Of a DNA stretch of 64,000 bases, positions 18,173-28,600 are shown one piece after another; the first letter of the stretch is position 1; each line of letters opens with the position of its first letter. This stretch comes from Pirellulaceae bacterium (GTDB taxonomy: Bacteria > Planctomycetota > Planctomycetia > Pirellulales > Pirellulaceae). The notes beneath the pieces were generated by a model that ran no database searches, was not told where the DNA came from, and saw only the letters and a list, made by a program, of their open reading frames with translations. The stretch covers positions 186,001 through 250,000 of the forward strand of contig JAQWSU010000030.1 in NCBI GenBank assembly GCA_029243025.1, in the 5' to 3' direction. The position numbers and the translations under genes were made by a program.

Positions 18173-18200
18173 CGTGGAATAACAATCGTGGAATAACAAT
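18173..18200 (+). repeat. 14-bp tandem duplication over the ZAS gene start
   Basis: cgtggaataacaat occurs twice in direct succession; the second copy ends on the first two bases of the start codon at 18199. It supplies the whole upstream context of the start, and no good Shine-Dalgarno sequence is seen, so it may affect translation of this gene. Confidence 0.7.
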
Positions 18201-18609
18201 GGCACGCGAATTCACTGAAGCCGAGCTTGAATCTTATCTCGATGAAGCGTTAACGGCGGCCGAAATGTCCGATATCGAAGCGGCACTTCGCGAAAGCGAA
18301 GAAATTGCCGTTCGCCTCCGTTCCATTCACGGCAGGCGAGATGCGGGGGTTCATTCTTTAGGTGAAATCTGGCGCCGTCATCGCGTCAGTTGCCCAGATC
18401 GAGAGCAATTGGGAAGCTACTTACTACAGGTGTTGGATGCGAATCAGCAGGAATTTGTTCGCTTTCATCTGGAGGAAATTGGCTGTCGTTATTGCAATGC
18501 CAACCTCGAAGATCTACAAGCTCGTCAGCAAGAAATCGAATCCGCCACGCAAAATCGTCGTCGTCGCTACTTCCAATCGACCGCCGGTTATTTTGAAAAA
18601 GAGCAGTAG
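18199..18609 (+). CDS. ZAS-like zinc-binding protein, probable anti-sigma factor
   Basis: The 136-residue soluble protein carries FHLEEIGCRYC, the His-x(n)-Cys-x2-Cys arrangement of zinc-binding anti-sigma (ZAS) domains, preceded by CPDREQLGSYLLQVLD. No membrane helix is present, unlike typical anti-sigma factors, so any signal must come from inside the cell or through a partner such as the kinase. The first 40 residues are acidic and helical (ESYLDEALTAAEMSDIEAAL) with similarity in style to domains that bind sigma region 4. It directly follows the ECF sigma gene. The function is inferred from the motif and position. Confidence 0.75.
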   Translation: MAREFTEAELESYLDEALTAAEMSDIEAALRESEEIAVRLRSIHGRRDAGVHSLGEIWRRHRVSCPDREQLGSYLLQVLDANQQEFVRFHLEEIGCRYCNANLEDLQARQQEIESATQNRRRRYFQSTAGYFEKEQ

Positions 18610-18650
18610 CGCTCGTTCATTGACCGGCTATTTTCGAGGGATGCCTTGTC

Positions 18651-19625
18651 ATGATTCGTTCGTTGCTGCTGGTTAGTTTGCTCGTCGTATGCAGATTGTC
18701 CCAGGTCGTTGCTGAGGAGCCGGTGTCGATTAATGCTCCCAAAGGTTATTCGTCTCGGGCGGCTGTTATGGCTGCTGTTGCAATCGGTTCACTCAAATTG
18801 GTTAAGAATGATGAGCCATTGCCGGAGGGAGTGCAGGAGCAAACGGATATCGAGTATGGAAATGTCGACGGACATTCATTGCTTTTGGATCTGTATCGAC
18901 CTCAGGAATCCAGTCAACCGACTCCTGGACTGATTTTCATCCATGGCGGAGCCTGGTCAGGGGGCGAACGGACGGTGTACCGCTACTACACCACCCGGTT
19001 TGCTGAGCGCGGTTTTGCAGCGGCGACGATCACCTACCGATTGTCAGGTCAAGCCAACTTTCCAGCGGCCGTACATGATGCAAAATGTGCCGTGCGATGG
19101 ATGAGAGCCCATGCTGAGAAATACAACATTGATCCGGACCGTATTGCCGTGATCGGCGGTTCGGCGGGCGGGCATCTTGCCATGATGGTTGGCTATACCG
19201 AAAACGGAGAAATGGAGGGCAATGGAGGTCATCAAGGAGTGAGCAGTCGCGTTGGAGCGGTCGTTAATTTCTATGGCCCGGTCGATCTGACAACCGAAGA
19301 GGGGAAAGGTGCCGGAGCAGTGCGCGATTTCTTGGGTGGACCGTTTGATGAGATGCCGCTTCAGTACAAGGCCGCTTCACCCATCTCTCATTTGGACAAG
19401 GATGATCCGCCCACTCTCATTGTGCATGGTACGCTGGATCAAACCGTTTCTATTCAGCAGGCTGATTTGCTAGCCGATAAGCTCAAGCAAGTGTCGGTTG
19501 ATCATTCGTATGAGCGACTGGAAGGTTGGCCCCATACGCTTGACGCAGCTGAATCGGTCAATAACTATTGCCAGCAGGTGATGTTGGCCTTCTTTCAGAA
19601 ACAGTTGAAAGCGGCTGCCGAATAG
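18651..19625 (+). CDS. Secreted alpha/beta-hydrolase (BD-FAE-like esterase)
   Basis: The 324-residue protein starts with a signal peptide (MIRSLLLVSLLVVCRLSQVVAEE). The oxyanion motif HGGAWSGG begins at H98 and the nucleophile lies in GGSAGGH (S171). A conserved acid (HGTLDQTVS, D of that segment) and the histidine in GWPHT complete the catalytic triad. Such enzymes remove acyl or feruloyl groups from plant or algal polysaccharides, or hydrolyse small esters. The neighbour on the opposite strand is a sialate O-acetylesterase, which fits a shared role in glycan side-chain removal in the periplasm. The exact substrate is unknown. Confidence 0.9.
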   Translation: MIRSLLLVSLLVVCRLSQVVAEEPVSINAPKGYSSRAAVMAAVAIGSLKLVKNDEPLPEGVQEQTDIEYGNVDGHSLLLDLYRPQESSQPTPGLIFIHGGAWSGGERTVYRYYTTRFAERGFAAATITYRLSGQANFPAAVHDAKCAVRWMRAHAEKYNIDPDRIAVIGGSAGGHLAMMVGYTENGEMEGNGGHQGVSSRVGAVVNFYGPVDLTTEEGKGAGAVRDFLGGPFDEMPLQYKAASPISHLDKDDPPTLIVHGTLDQTVSIQQADLLADKLKQVSVDHSYERLEGWPHTLDAAESVNNYCQQVMLAFFQKQLKAAAE

Positions 19626-19639
19626 CAAGCATCGTCCCT

Positions 19640-21211
19640 TTATCGATTGTCCGCGGTGATGCCTTTCCAGTCGTCCGTGCGGAATGGTGTGAGTGGTAAA
19701 CCGTCTTGACTGTAGACGTTACAAATTGGGTTGTCTGACCATGCGTATCGAACGGCAACCGGCTCTTTGATTTCATCGTTCCAGACCGCGATCTTGTCTT
19801 TCCCTTCGATCTTGGCCTTAGCCCAGTGCCAATGTCCTGGGCTATCGGAAATCGCAAATCCGATGGCGTCACGTTTGTCGACAGTTCGCAAGCCTTTGCC
19901 AACTCGGTCGAATGTCAATTCAATTTTTCCGTCTTTGGCTTGCATCGACTTGTAACGCGGGCTGTCGCTGGCAAACTTCATTCCGTAATCATTGACGAGA
20001 GCCAGTCGTGCTAGTCGCCTCGCAACTTCCAGCTTGTTCCGTGGATGAATGTCGGATCCTTCGCCGATGTCGATAATCACGGCTTGGCCAGTATTGGGAA
20101 GTTTGTCTTCCGTCATCGTCTGGGCTTCGCGTAGCTCTGCCCAATCGCTATTGGATGGCGTTTGTTTTTCATCCTTGTAGTCCGCCAATTGAACCCAATA
20201 GAACGGAAAATCTCCCTGTCCCCAATCGCTTCGCCAATTGTGAATCATCAGAGGAAACAGCTCTCGATATTGGTAAGCCCGAGACGCATTCGCTTCGCCC
20301 TGATACCAAATTGCCCCTCGAATCGCGAATGGCATGACAGGTTTCAAGCGGCCGTTAAAAAGGTTGCCGGGACGATGATTTGTGACCATTTGGTTGTTAG
20401 GTCTTGCCGGTTGTGGCGGCGCTAACTGGCCTGATTTTTTGGCTGCGATAGCCTGGTCTCGCCATGCCAATCGGGCTGCTTCATAGTTTTGATACGACTC
20501 TCGGAGTTCTGGTTGGGCCTCTGTTTTTTTCCAGCGACTCAATAGGGGTGCATAGACTTCATTGTCCTTCAATAGCTCTCGTCGTACCCAGGCTTCACAC
20601 GAAGATCCGCCCCAGGCATTGTCGATCAAGCCGATCGGTACGTTGAGCACATCCTGCAGTTGTCGGCCAAAGAAATAGCCGACCGCCGAGAAGTTGGCGA
20701 CAGTTTGGGGAGTGCACAATTGCCACTTTCCAGCAAATTCCTGCAGGGGAACTTGCATTCCAGGTGTGCCAACGGTGATCAATCGGATTTCAGGCCGATT
20801 GGCTGATGCGGTTTCTAGATCGGCATTCCAGGATTGGTTTACCGACCATTGCATATTCGATTGGCCCGAACAGACCCAGACTTCGCCGACGAGAATGTCT
20901 TTCACCTCGATCCTGTTTTTTCCCGCAACCGTCATGGTCAGAGGATCCCCCACCTTGAGAGGATCGAGTTTGACCATCCAATGTCCATCCGCGTTTGCAG
21001 TTGTTGAATGCGTTTGATCACCAATGGTGACAACGATCGATTCTTGGGGGTCGGCCCATCCCCAAATGGGGGCTTTCATGTCGCGCTGCAACACCATGTG
21101 GTCGCCGATAATCGTTGGCAGGGCCACTTCCGCGGATATTGATTGAAACGGGATTATCCCGAGTAATACTGTCAGAATTGTGGTCCGAATATGAAGCAGA
21201 CAGGTGTTCAT
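19640..21211 (-). CDS. Secreted sialate O-acetylesterase family protein
   Basis: The 523-residue product has a signal peptide (ending near SISAEVALP) and an immunoglobulin-like N-terminal domain (HMVLQRDMKAPIWGWADP). The SGNH/GDSL-type catalytic domain follows, with the serine in CSGQSNMQW and the Asp/His pair in DIGEGSDIHPRNK; the family's WYQGEANA block is also present. Enzymes of this family remove acetyl esters from sialic acids or plant polysaccharides. Planctomycetes carry many copies, used on algal or animal glycans. It converges with the esterase gene, ending 14 bp from it. Confidence 0.92.
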   Translation of the reverse strand: MNTCLLHIRTTILTVLLGIIPFQSISAEVALPTIIGDHMVLQRDMKAPIWGWADPQESIVVTIGDQTHSTTANADGHWMVKLDPLKVGDPLTMTVAGKNRIEVKDILVGEVWVCSGQSNMQWSVNQSWNADLETASANRPEIRLITVGTPGMQVPLQEFAGKWQLCTPQTVANFSAVGYFFGRQLQDVLNVPIGLIDNAWGGSSCEAWVRRELLKDNEVYAPLLSRWKKTEAQPELRESYQNYEAARLAWRDQAIAAKKSGQLAPPQPARPNNQMVTNHRPGNLFNGRLKPVMPFAIRGAIWYQGEANASRAYQYRELFPLMIHNWRSDWGQGDFPFYWVQLADYKDEKQTPSNSDWAELREAQTMTEDKLPNTGQAVIIDIGEGSDIHPRNKLEVARRLARLALVNDYGMKFASDSPRYKSMQAKDGKIELTFDRVGKGLRTVDKRDAIGFAISDSPGHWHWAKAKIEGKDKIAVWNDEIKEPVAVRYAWSDNPICNVYSQDGLPLTPFRTDDWKGITADNR

Positions 21212-21406
21212 TCCATGCTCCCATTGTCAATCAAACTGCTGATAGATTAGTAACCCGTGATGCGATTCGATGCTTTGAAGAAAATCCAATATAGCAGTTT
21301 TTCCGTCCGTTTATCTGCGGATCCTCAGTTCGTGCATTTCGAAAGGCCGACGATCAAAGCATAATGTTGGAGTTTGTGTTTTTCCTGATCTTCGGATTTG
21401 TCGACT

Positions 21407-24400
21407 ATGGCCCAACAAAAATTCCAACGCTTCCGCACTTGCGTCTGTTTGTCGATCTTGGCGACCGTTGTTGGTCAGACTCAGCAGGCTAGTTCGCAGG
21501 ACAGCGCGCAGGACGGCGAAACAATCCGAGGAACTTATGCTGCCGGACTAATTGTTCGAATTGCCGATCAAGAAGGTCGTTTTGTTGAGCAGATCGACGA
21601 TACGCTGGGCGGTTGGCTCGATTCGAATACGAAATGGAGTGCGACGAAGGCTGACACGTCTTGGAAGATAAAGTGGAATGGATTCTTACTGGCCAAGCCT
21701 GAGGGACGTTTCCGCTTTCATGGTTACGCGCGCGGCACGGTCCGAATTACAGTCGACGGAACGCAGTGTTTTTACTCGGATACGGATACGCCATCATGGG
21801 TTGAATCCGAACCGGTCGAATTGGAATATGGTTGGCGAACGCTTCAGGTTGATTATCAACCCAAGGGTCAGCAACCGCTATTGAAGATTGCTTGGTCTGG
21901 GCCCGGATTCGAACGGGAGTTGATTCCGAGTCGTGCTTTATTTTACAACCCGTCACGTTCAATCGGCACTCCCGAGCAGCGTGGCGGCAAGTTAGTACGG
22001 GATATGGGCTGCAAGGCTTGTCATCGCCTGGATCGCGTGCCAGATCTCGATCCAGCTCCGTCACTTGCGAATCTCTCAACCCACATGTCTCGACATTGGC
22101 TAATCGATTGGTTGACGAAGCCGAATTCGCATTCAGGGATGTTGCCAAACTTTGAATTTACACCAAAACAGGTGAACGCGATCGCGGATCATCTGTTAGC
22201 TGATCCGCCGGATGTGAAAGCGAAGGCGCCAGAGCCTGGAAATACGCAGCTTGGACAAAAGCTGTTTCGCACGATTGGTTGTCTGGCCTGTCATCGAGCG
22301 GACGACGTGGGACCCGTTTCAAGTAGGCGGGACCTGTCTCGCGTCGCTGATAAGCGATCTGCTGGTTTTCTATCGACTTATCTGCGGAATCCGCAATATC
22401 TTAACTCGGACCATCGCATGCCGGTTTTTGATTTGAGCGAAGAAGAGCAGAGAGATTTGGTTAGCTATCTCCTGACGTTGCGGTCGGACGGGAGTAAGCC
22501 AAGCTTTTCTGCCACTTCGCCATCGGTCGCAGGAAAGGCGCTCGTGAACGTTGTTCGCTGTGGAAGTTGCCATCAGCTGCCAGGCGACCCGATTGTTGTG
22601 GAAAAAATTCCGCTGCCCCGTCAGGTCGAGACGGATCGTGGCTGTTTGGCAGACTTGAATTCATCAGGTTCTCGTCCAAGTTACGAATTGTCCGACGCAG
22701 ATCGCGACTTAGTGCAAGCGTTTTTGGCATCCAAGCCAGGGGGACTTTCGCGCATTGCCCCGGCCGAACCTTTGCAACGATTCGGGTGTGTGGCTTGTCA
22801 TCCGCGTGAAGCGGAAGCCGGCATTGGACCCGTTGCTCTACAAGTGGCTGCTGTGGATCCATCTCTCGCTCCTCAAGTGCCTGCGTTGATCCCTCCCTCC
22901 TTGAATCAGATTGGAGATAAGTTAAACGAAAAAACATTGTCTCAAGTCATTGTGGGGAACGGATCCGATCGGCGGCCTTGGTTGTTGGTCCGCATGCCTC
23001 GCTTTCGATTTGAGCCGAATGAAGCCAAGTCGCTTGTTCGTAACTTGATCGCTGCAGATCGTTTGCCAGTTGAATCACGAAAGGTTGCTGGGGAGAATCT
23101 CAACGCGTCGCAGCTTGCTCATGGAGGTACCCGACTTGTCACGTCGGCGGGATTTGGATGTACGAGTTGTCACGCGATTGGCGAGTCGCAGCCACCAAAC
23201 GGACCCTTGAACGCCCGTGGCCCCGATCTGGCTTCTGTGGGAGAACGCATTCGGCGGTCCTGGTTTGATCGTTGGCTTCGTAATCCGACACGCATCGTAC
23301 CTCGAGTTGAAATGCCAGCAATCACTCATCCGGTAATAGGTGTCTTCGAACAGCAACTTGATCAGCAAGTGAACGCGGTTTGGCACGTGCTCAACCAATC
23401 CGATTTTCGTCCACCTGAGTCGGATGCGTTGAGAGTTGTGCGTCGTACGGGTAATTCGGATCAGCGGAGCATCGTGTTGACGGATGTGCTTTATTCACGC
23501 GGCGAACTGTTTGTGAAACCGTTTCTTGTTGCCTTACCAAATCGGCACAATGTTTTGTTTGATTTCAAGACGGGGCGGCTCGCAGAGTGGACAATCGGTG
23601 ATGCAGCGCGGCAGCGGACGAAAGGTAAAACATGGTTTTGGGATTTGGCCGGAACGCGAATGCTCCTGGATAATAGTCCCGATTCGGATGTCGCAATTCT
23701 CGCAGCGGGCAAGCGGTACTTTGCGGAAACCCAGGGGCAGTTTGTGACGCAGGCCGATCGTTGGAGCCATGATGACGGGGGTGTTGAGTTTCAGACTCGT
23801 TTGGAGTTTGCTGGGCCGAGTCCAACAAGGTTGTGGCTGACCCAACGGATACAGCCATCGAGCAATTCTCCCGCAACCGCTTGGCAACGCAAGCTTTCAT
23901 TCGATGGAGACGTTGCTCGCAGCGATTTGTCGGTGCGTGTGATTCCTGACGGTCAACTGGATCAAATGAATTTGTCGTCCGATGCGAGGGTTGCCGAATT
24001 ACCGGATGGGCGTCGTGTTCGCATTCTTAGTGATGGGAATGCCAAGTTTCATGCAGACGGCTTTGTCGTTATGGGGGCGGCCGCCGGTTCCGCCGAAATC
24101 TTACTCGAATATGAATCGTCAATTCGCTCCGATCAGTTTCCAGAAATTGTTGCGAAAGATACCTCTCAGTCGCCGGCAAAAATACGTGTCGTACCGGGTT
24201 TCGAAGCTTACCGTTTACCAATTGGTAACTCGATGATGCCGACTGGCTTAAGTTGGCGACCGGATGGAAATCTCTACGTTACTTCGTTGAAAGGGCGTGT
24301 CTGGCGAATTTTTGATACGGACGGAGATGGATTCGAAGATGCGACGAATCCATTTAGTGATGAATTAGCCGCCCCCTATGGTTTGTGGGCACAGGCGGAA

Positions 24401-25561
24401 TACGTGGATGTAATCAACAAGTACGGTTTGTTGCGACTGTTCGATGAGGACAACGACCAACGAGCGGATCGAGTCGTAACGCTTGCGTCAGGTTGGGGGC
24501 ACACGGCCGATTACCATGACTGGGCCGTGGGTTTGTCACGCGACCAACAGGGACGGTATTTAATGGCGCTTCCGTGCCAACAAGATGATCGCAACTCGGC
24601 GGCAGGCCGATACAGAGGACAGGTGCTGCGGCTGACACCTCGTCAAATCGATAACGATATGCCCATGTCCTATCATATCGAATCCATTTCAGCCGGTCAT
24701 CGATTTCCCATGGGAATCGCGTTGTCAGAGGAGCAGAAACTTTTCGTGACCGACAATCAAGGAAATTACAATCCCTACAACGAATTGAATTACGTTACGC
24801 CTCGGGCGCACTTTGGATTCGTTAATCGATTGGACTCTTTGGCGGATCGTCCCGCGGTAACGGCTCCAGCGATCAAGATTCCACATCCCTGGACGCGCAG
24901 CGTGAATGGGATTTGTTTTCTGGAGACGCCGAGGCAATTGACAGCAGCCCGATTTGGTCCCTTTGAAGGTCATCTGATTGGTTGTGAATACGACACACGT
25001 CGACTGATTCGATTCAGTTTGCAGACGATCGGCGATACGGTGCAAGGTGCTGCCTATCCCTTTAGTCTTGCAGAAGAAACAGATGGAGAAGGGCTGATGG
25101 GGCCAATTGTTTGTGCTATTTCGCCTCGGGCAGAGATCTACATTGGTGAGATACGCGATAGTGGTTGGGGCGGTGGTCAAAATGTTGGGGCTTTGGTGCG
25201 TCTGTCACCTGATCTGCAACACTTGCCCAATGGAATCGCTGAAGTCTCGGCGATTTCAAACGGATTTCGTCTCACCTTCGTTTGCCCTGTTGATCCGCAA
25301 CGGGCTGTTAACCCCAAGAACTATGCCGTGGAATCGGTGACACGTACAGCGACGCCGGCCTATGGAGGAGCAGATCACGACCGACGACAAGAGACCATCC
25401 GCGAATTGCGCATGGTGGATGAGAAAACCGTGGAGATATTCTTCGAGCAATTACGGACCGGCTTTGTCTACGAGTTTCGCTTGAGGAATCTCAGCAAAGA
25501 TCAACAAATGTTCTACCCTGCCGAAGCCTATTACACGCTCAATCAAATCCCTCGTGAATAG
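21407..25561 (+). CDS. Secreted PA14 / multi-haem cytochrome c / beta-propeller protein
   Basis: This 1384-residue protein has a signal peptide, then a PA14-type carbohydrate-binding domain (about residues 40-180, ending FERELIPSRALFY). Five c-type haem motifs follow: CKACH (about 202), CLACH (about 292), CGSCH (about 384), CVACH (about 462) and CTSCH (about 584). Methionine-containing segments such as HRMPVFDL (about 340) and VRMPRF (about 530) could supply axial ligands. From about 925 to 1290 the sequence is an NHL/sorbosone-dehydrogenase-like propeller (MMPTGLSWRPDGNLYVTSLKG, DNQGNYNPYNELNYV). The enzyme probably oxidises a sugar or polyol in the periplasm and passes electrons to the haems; that is inference. 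I chose ATG 21407 over the TTG nine bases upstream. Confidence 0.88.
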   Translation: MAQQKFQRFRTCVCLSILATVVGQTQQASSQDSAQDGETIRGTYAAGLIVRIADQEGRFVEQIDDTLGGWLDSNTKWSATKADTSWKIKWNGFLLAKPEGRFRFHGYARGTVRITVDGTQCFYSDTDTPSWVESEPVELEYGWRTLQVDYQPKGQQPLLKIAWSGPGFERELIPSRALFYNPSRSIGTPEQRGGKLVRDMGCKACHRLDRVPDLDPAPSLANLSTHMSRHWLIDWLTKPNSHSGMLPNFEFTPKQVNAIADHLLADPPDVKAKAPEPGNTQLGQKLFRTIGCLACHRADDVGPVSSRRDLSRVADKRSAGFLSTYLRNPQYLNSDHRMPVFDLSEEEQRDLVSYLLTLRSDGSKPSFSATSPSVAGKALVNVVRCGSCHQLPGDPIVVEKIPLPRQVETDRGCLADLNSSGSRPSYELSDADRDLVQAFLASKPGGLSRIAPAEPLQRFGCVACHPREAEAGIGPVALQVAAVDPSLAPQVPALIPPSLNQIGDKLNEKTLSQVIVGNGSDRRPWLLVRMPRFRFEPNEAKSLVRNLIAADRLPVESRKVAGENLNASQLAHGGTRLVTSAGFGCTSCHAIGESQPPNGPLNARGPDLASVGERIRRSWFDRWLRNPTRIVPRVEMPAITHPVIGVFEQQLDQQVNAVWHVLNQSDFRPPESDALRVVRRTGNSDQRSIVLTDVLYSRGELFVKPFLVALPNRHNVLFDFKTGRLAEWTIGDAARQRTKGKTWFWDLAGTRMLLDNSPDSDVAILAAGKRYFAETQGQFVTQADRWSHDDGGVEFQTRLEFAGPSPTRLWLTQRIQPSSNSPATAWQRKLSFDGDVARSDLSVRVIPDGQLDQMNLSSDARVAELPDGRRVRILSDGNAKFHADGFVVMGAAAGSAEILLEYESSIRSDQFPEIVAKDTSQSPAKIRVVPGFEAYRLPIGNSMMPTGLSWRPDGNLYVTSLKGRVWRIFDTDGDGFEDATNPFSDELAAPYGLWAQAEYVDVINKYGLLRLFDEDNDQRADRVVTLASGWGHTADYHDWAVGLSRDQQGRYLMALPCQQDDRNSAAGRYRGQVLRLTPRQIDNDMPMSYHIESISAGHRFPMGIALSEEQKLFVTDNQGNYNPYNELNYVTPRAHFGFVNRLDSLADRPAVTAPAIKIPHPWTRSVNGICFLETPRQLTAARFGPFEGHLIGCEYDTRRLIRFSLQTIGDTVQGAAYPFSLAEETDGEGLMGPIVCAISPRAEIYIGEIRDSGWGGGQNVGALVRLSPDLQHLPNGIAEVSAISNGFRLTFVCPVDPQRAVNPKNYAVESVTRTATPAYGGADHDRRQETIRELRMVDEKTVEIFFEQLRTGFVYEFRLRNLSKDQQMFYPAEAYYTLNQIPRE

Positions 25562-25615
25562 GAGCTAGTCAAACATCGAACCGTCGTTTCAAAGTTGAAC
25601 GCCCGGTTTCATTGG

Positions 25616-28600
25616 TTACAGGTCGAAATCGGCGATCGCGATATCGTTTGCCAGCTGATCATCCAGTTCGAATTCCCGATCGAAGAGGGAGTCAGCGTTT
25701 GCGAAAGCAGCGCTGACCTCGTTCGCCCTGGGTGTGGTCGTGGCTCGCAAGACGGTCGGTTTTAGCTTCTCGGTGCGTTCCAATTGAGCTTCGACCGCGG
25801 GGCTGAATAAATTGGCGGCGACTGCATTTGTTGATAAAACTGGCTGGATGACTGCTTCGACAGAGTAATTGCCTTCCTGGAATGCCAGTACGACATCGCT
25901 TGAGTCGAATTCACCGTCACAATTCCAATCGCCTTCCGCCCAGGTCGAGTTGCCATCCACGGCGTCTTCGTACTCGCCGGCGACAAAAACAACGACCAAA
26001 TCGGAAGAATTAAAAGTGCGATCCAAGTTGGCATCACCAACGGTGGTTCCCAGGATGTCGTTAATCAAGACATTTCGATCAGCATCGTTCACGAGTTGAT
26101 CGTCATTCAAGTCAAACTGTAGGTCACTTGCCTGAAGTCCTGCGCAGAATAGTTGAATGTCGACGAATTCGACGAATCCATCTCCATTGAAATCGCCCGG
26201 CATCGACATGCCCGGTACTTCGCCCGGGGTGGGAGCCGCCGCCGTCCAGCTGGCTGCCAGTCGACCGAGTTCGGCTGGCAATTGACGTTGAAGAGAATCG
26301 CTGCCGCCGTCCGCTGATTCTGGCCAGGGGCTTGCATCGTCAAAGCTGACTTCATCTTCAATCAATCGAGGGATGAAGTTGGGTTCGCCCAGCGGCGCTT
26401 CATCGGGCCGTTGCAATTGCACTGTGTCGCCGCCATTATCCAGCTTGCCAGCGTATCCACCCACAATCGGCCTTGAATCGGGTAATCCATAGTGCATTCT
26501 GAAAGCCGCAAGTCGATTAGTATTCGCAGGGTTACTTGGGTCGAAAGAAACGACCACGAGAGCTTGTCGCGGTCGGATGAGGGTGTCGTCGGCGAAATCA
26601 AAATCAATGCCTTTTCGAATGCGCCAATTGGTCAGGTCAAGCGTTTGGTCGGTCGGGTTGAGGATTTCGACGAATTCCAGGTCATCATCTTCGAGTAACG
26701 GGTCAATTTGCAGTGCAGCTTCCGATGGGTCTTGTGGATGGTAATTCACTTCGCTAATGACGATGGGGCCGACTCGGGCGGCTCCATTTGTGTCACCCAA
26801 GGAAAGGTCGAGTAGGGGAGACCATTCGCCATCACCGTTCGGGACTCTGCCCAGTGATTCAGCATTAGCCGTTGCTCCAAATTCAACCGTATCAATGACG
26901 CGATGGAGGTTTCCGTCGGAGTCTGCTTTCCAAAGCCAGATGGAGTCTCCATGAGCGGCGTCGAGTGAAAAGTCATTTGAACCCGTGCCCTGGGTGGGAT
27001 TAAAGTTCGTTTCGTCCAGGACCAGGTATCCGCCAGCTGGTAGCTCAGAGCCTTCTGGCAGTTGGTATTTAAATAGGTTTTTTTGGCTGTCGCTAAGGTA
27101 CCAACCGCTCAGATCAACGTTGGTATCCGATCGATTGAAAAGCTCAATGCTATCGAAAAGGGGGAGGTCTGTATGAGAGAGTATTTCATTGATGACGACA
27201 TTGTCACTGTGGGGTGTGGGACCCGTTGCGAAGCCAGGTGTGCCACCCATCTCAACACTCGCTTGCCAGTTGGTTTTCTCGCCCCAATCGCTGAAGGAAG
27301 CGGTCGGATCGACGACTTCCAAGCTGCGGCCCATACCATTGGTCGATGATTCCCAACGAGAGTCGTATTCAAACCGGAGTATGCCCGCGTCGAAGGGGTT
27401 GGCCAGTCGGAGAATTAGTTCCTCGCTGCTGTTGCTCAGTTGTCCTGAGTACTGTCCGACGAGGTTGATGCCGCTGCCATAGCGTTGCAGCATTGCGGCG
27501 GAGTCATTAGCAATGATCACTCGTTCGCCGACGGGAAGGCTGACCGCTGGGAATTCGAAATCAACGGCTCCTGCGATACGCACACCCTGGAGATTGATTT
27601 CGCTGTCGCTCAGATTCTGGAGTTCAATGAATTCGTAAGATTGGCTGTCTGCTGGGTTGTACATGACTTCTGTGATTCGTAGTCCGTCAACGATTGCCTG
27701 TTGGTTCTCGATCGTCGGATTGTTGGAAATCACACTGGCCGCCAAATCCATTCCGAACACCAAATCGGAACTGTTTTGTCGGACTTGATGAACTTCAACA
27801 GCAATTACGTTTTCACCACGTTCCCAAACTTCTGCCGGGATAACGAACGGTCCCTCAAGTTGCGCTTCATTCACGTTGCCATTGGCCGTTCGTTCGAAAT
27901 CGATTTCGCCGTCGGGCATTCGTAGTCGCAGCACTTCTTGCCCATTGATGTAAACGATGGCACCATCATCGATGATCGTGCTGAATTCAGAGATAAGGTC
28001 GGCTGGGTCTTCGTCGATGTCTACCCGTTTGCGAAAATAGTAGGTGATGTCGCCGAGCGAAAACTCTGTTTCGAGTTGCTCGGGAAGTCTTTCGTTTTCA
28101 TTGCCGAGTAATCCGATACCGGATTCCCACTCCGAGTCGTCGAAGTCGGGTTCGCGCCAAGCGGTTCCCAGATCGCCACCAGAAGGCTCGTATCGCCACG
28201 TGGCATCCCAGCTGAACTGAAGCACCGAAGTTTCGGTTGAATTGGGCTGGTTGTTGGTGATTTCACGAGTTGGAACAGGAAAGAAACCGTACTCGTTGCC
28301 CCCGTCAGGAATTCGTCCCTGAGAGACATCGGTTGTTTGAGGGTAGTAGAAAACCTGGTCGATGAATTGCAAGTCAGGCGTCAAGAGGGCGAGGTGCTCA
28401 TGAGTTGACGATAGCTTGAAATTGGTGTGGTCGGCTCCATCTTGGACGTCGTTGTCAGCAATGAATTTCACATAGCCAGATCCATCAATGAAACTCAGCT
28501 CTGGAATCTGGTATTGGTTGGGAGCTGTAGACGCCTCATCAGTCAGCCACAAGCCGCCCAAGCCTACAGCTTCAGTTTGTGGATTGTAGAGTTCGACAAA

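Noticed and set aside
21892-21925. Sequence like a tRNA T-arm (ggattcgaac)
   Set aside because: It lies inside the PA14/cytochrome coding frame and no cloverleaf can be built around it.
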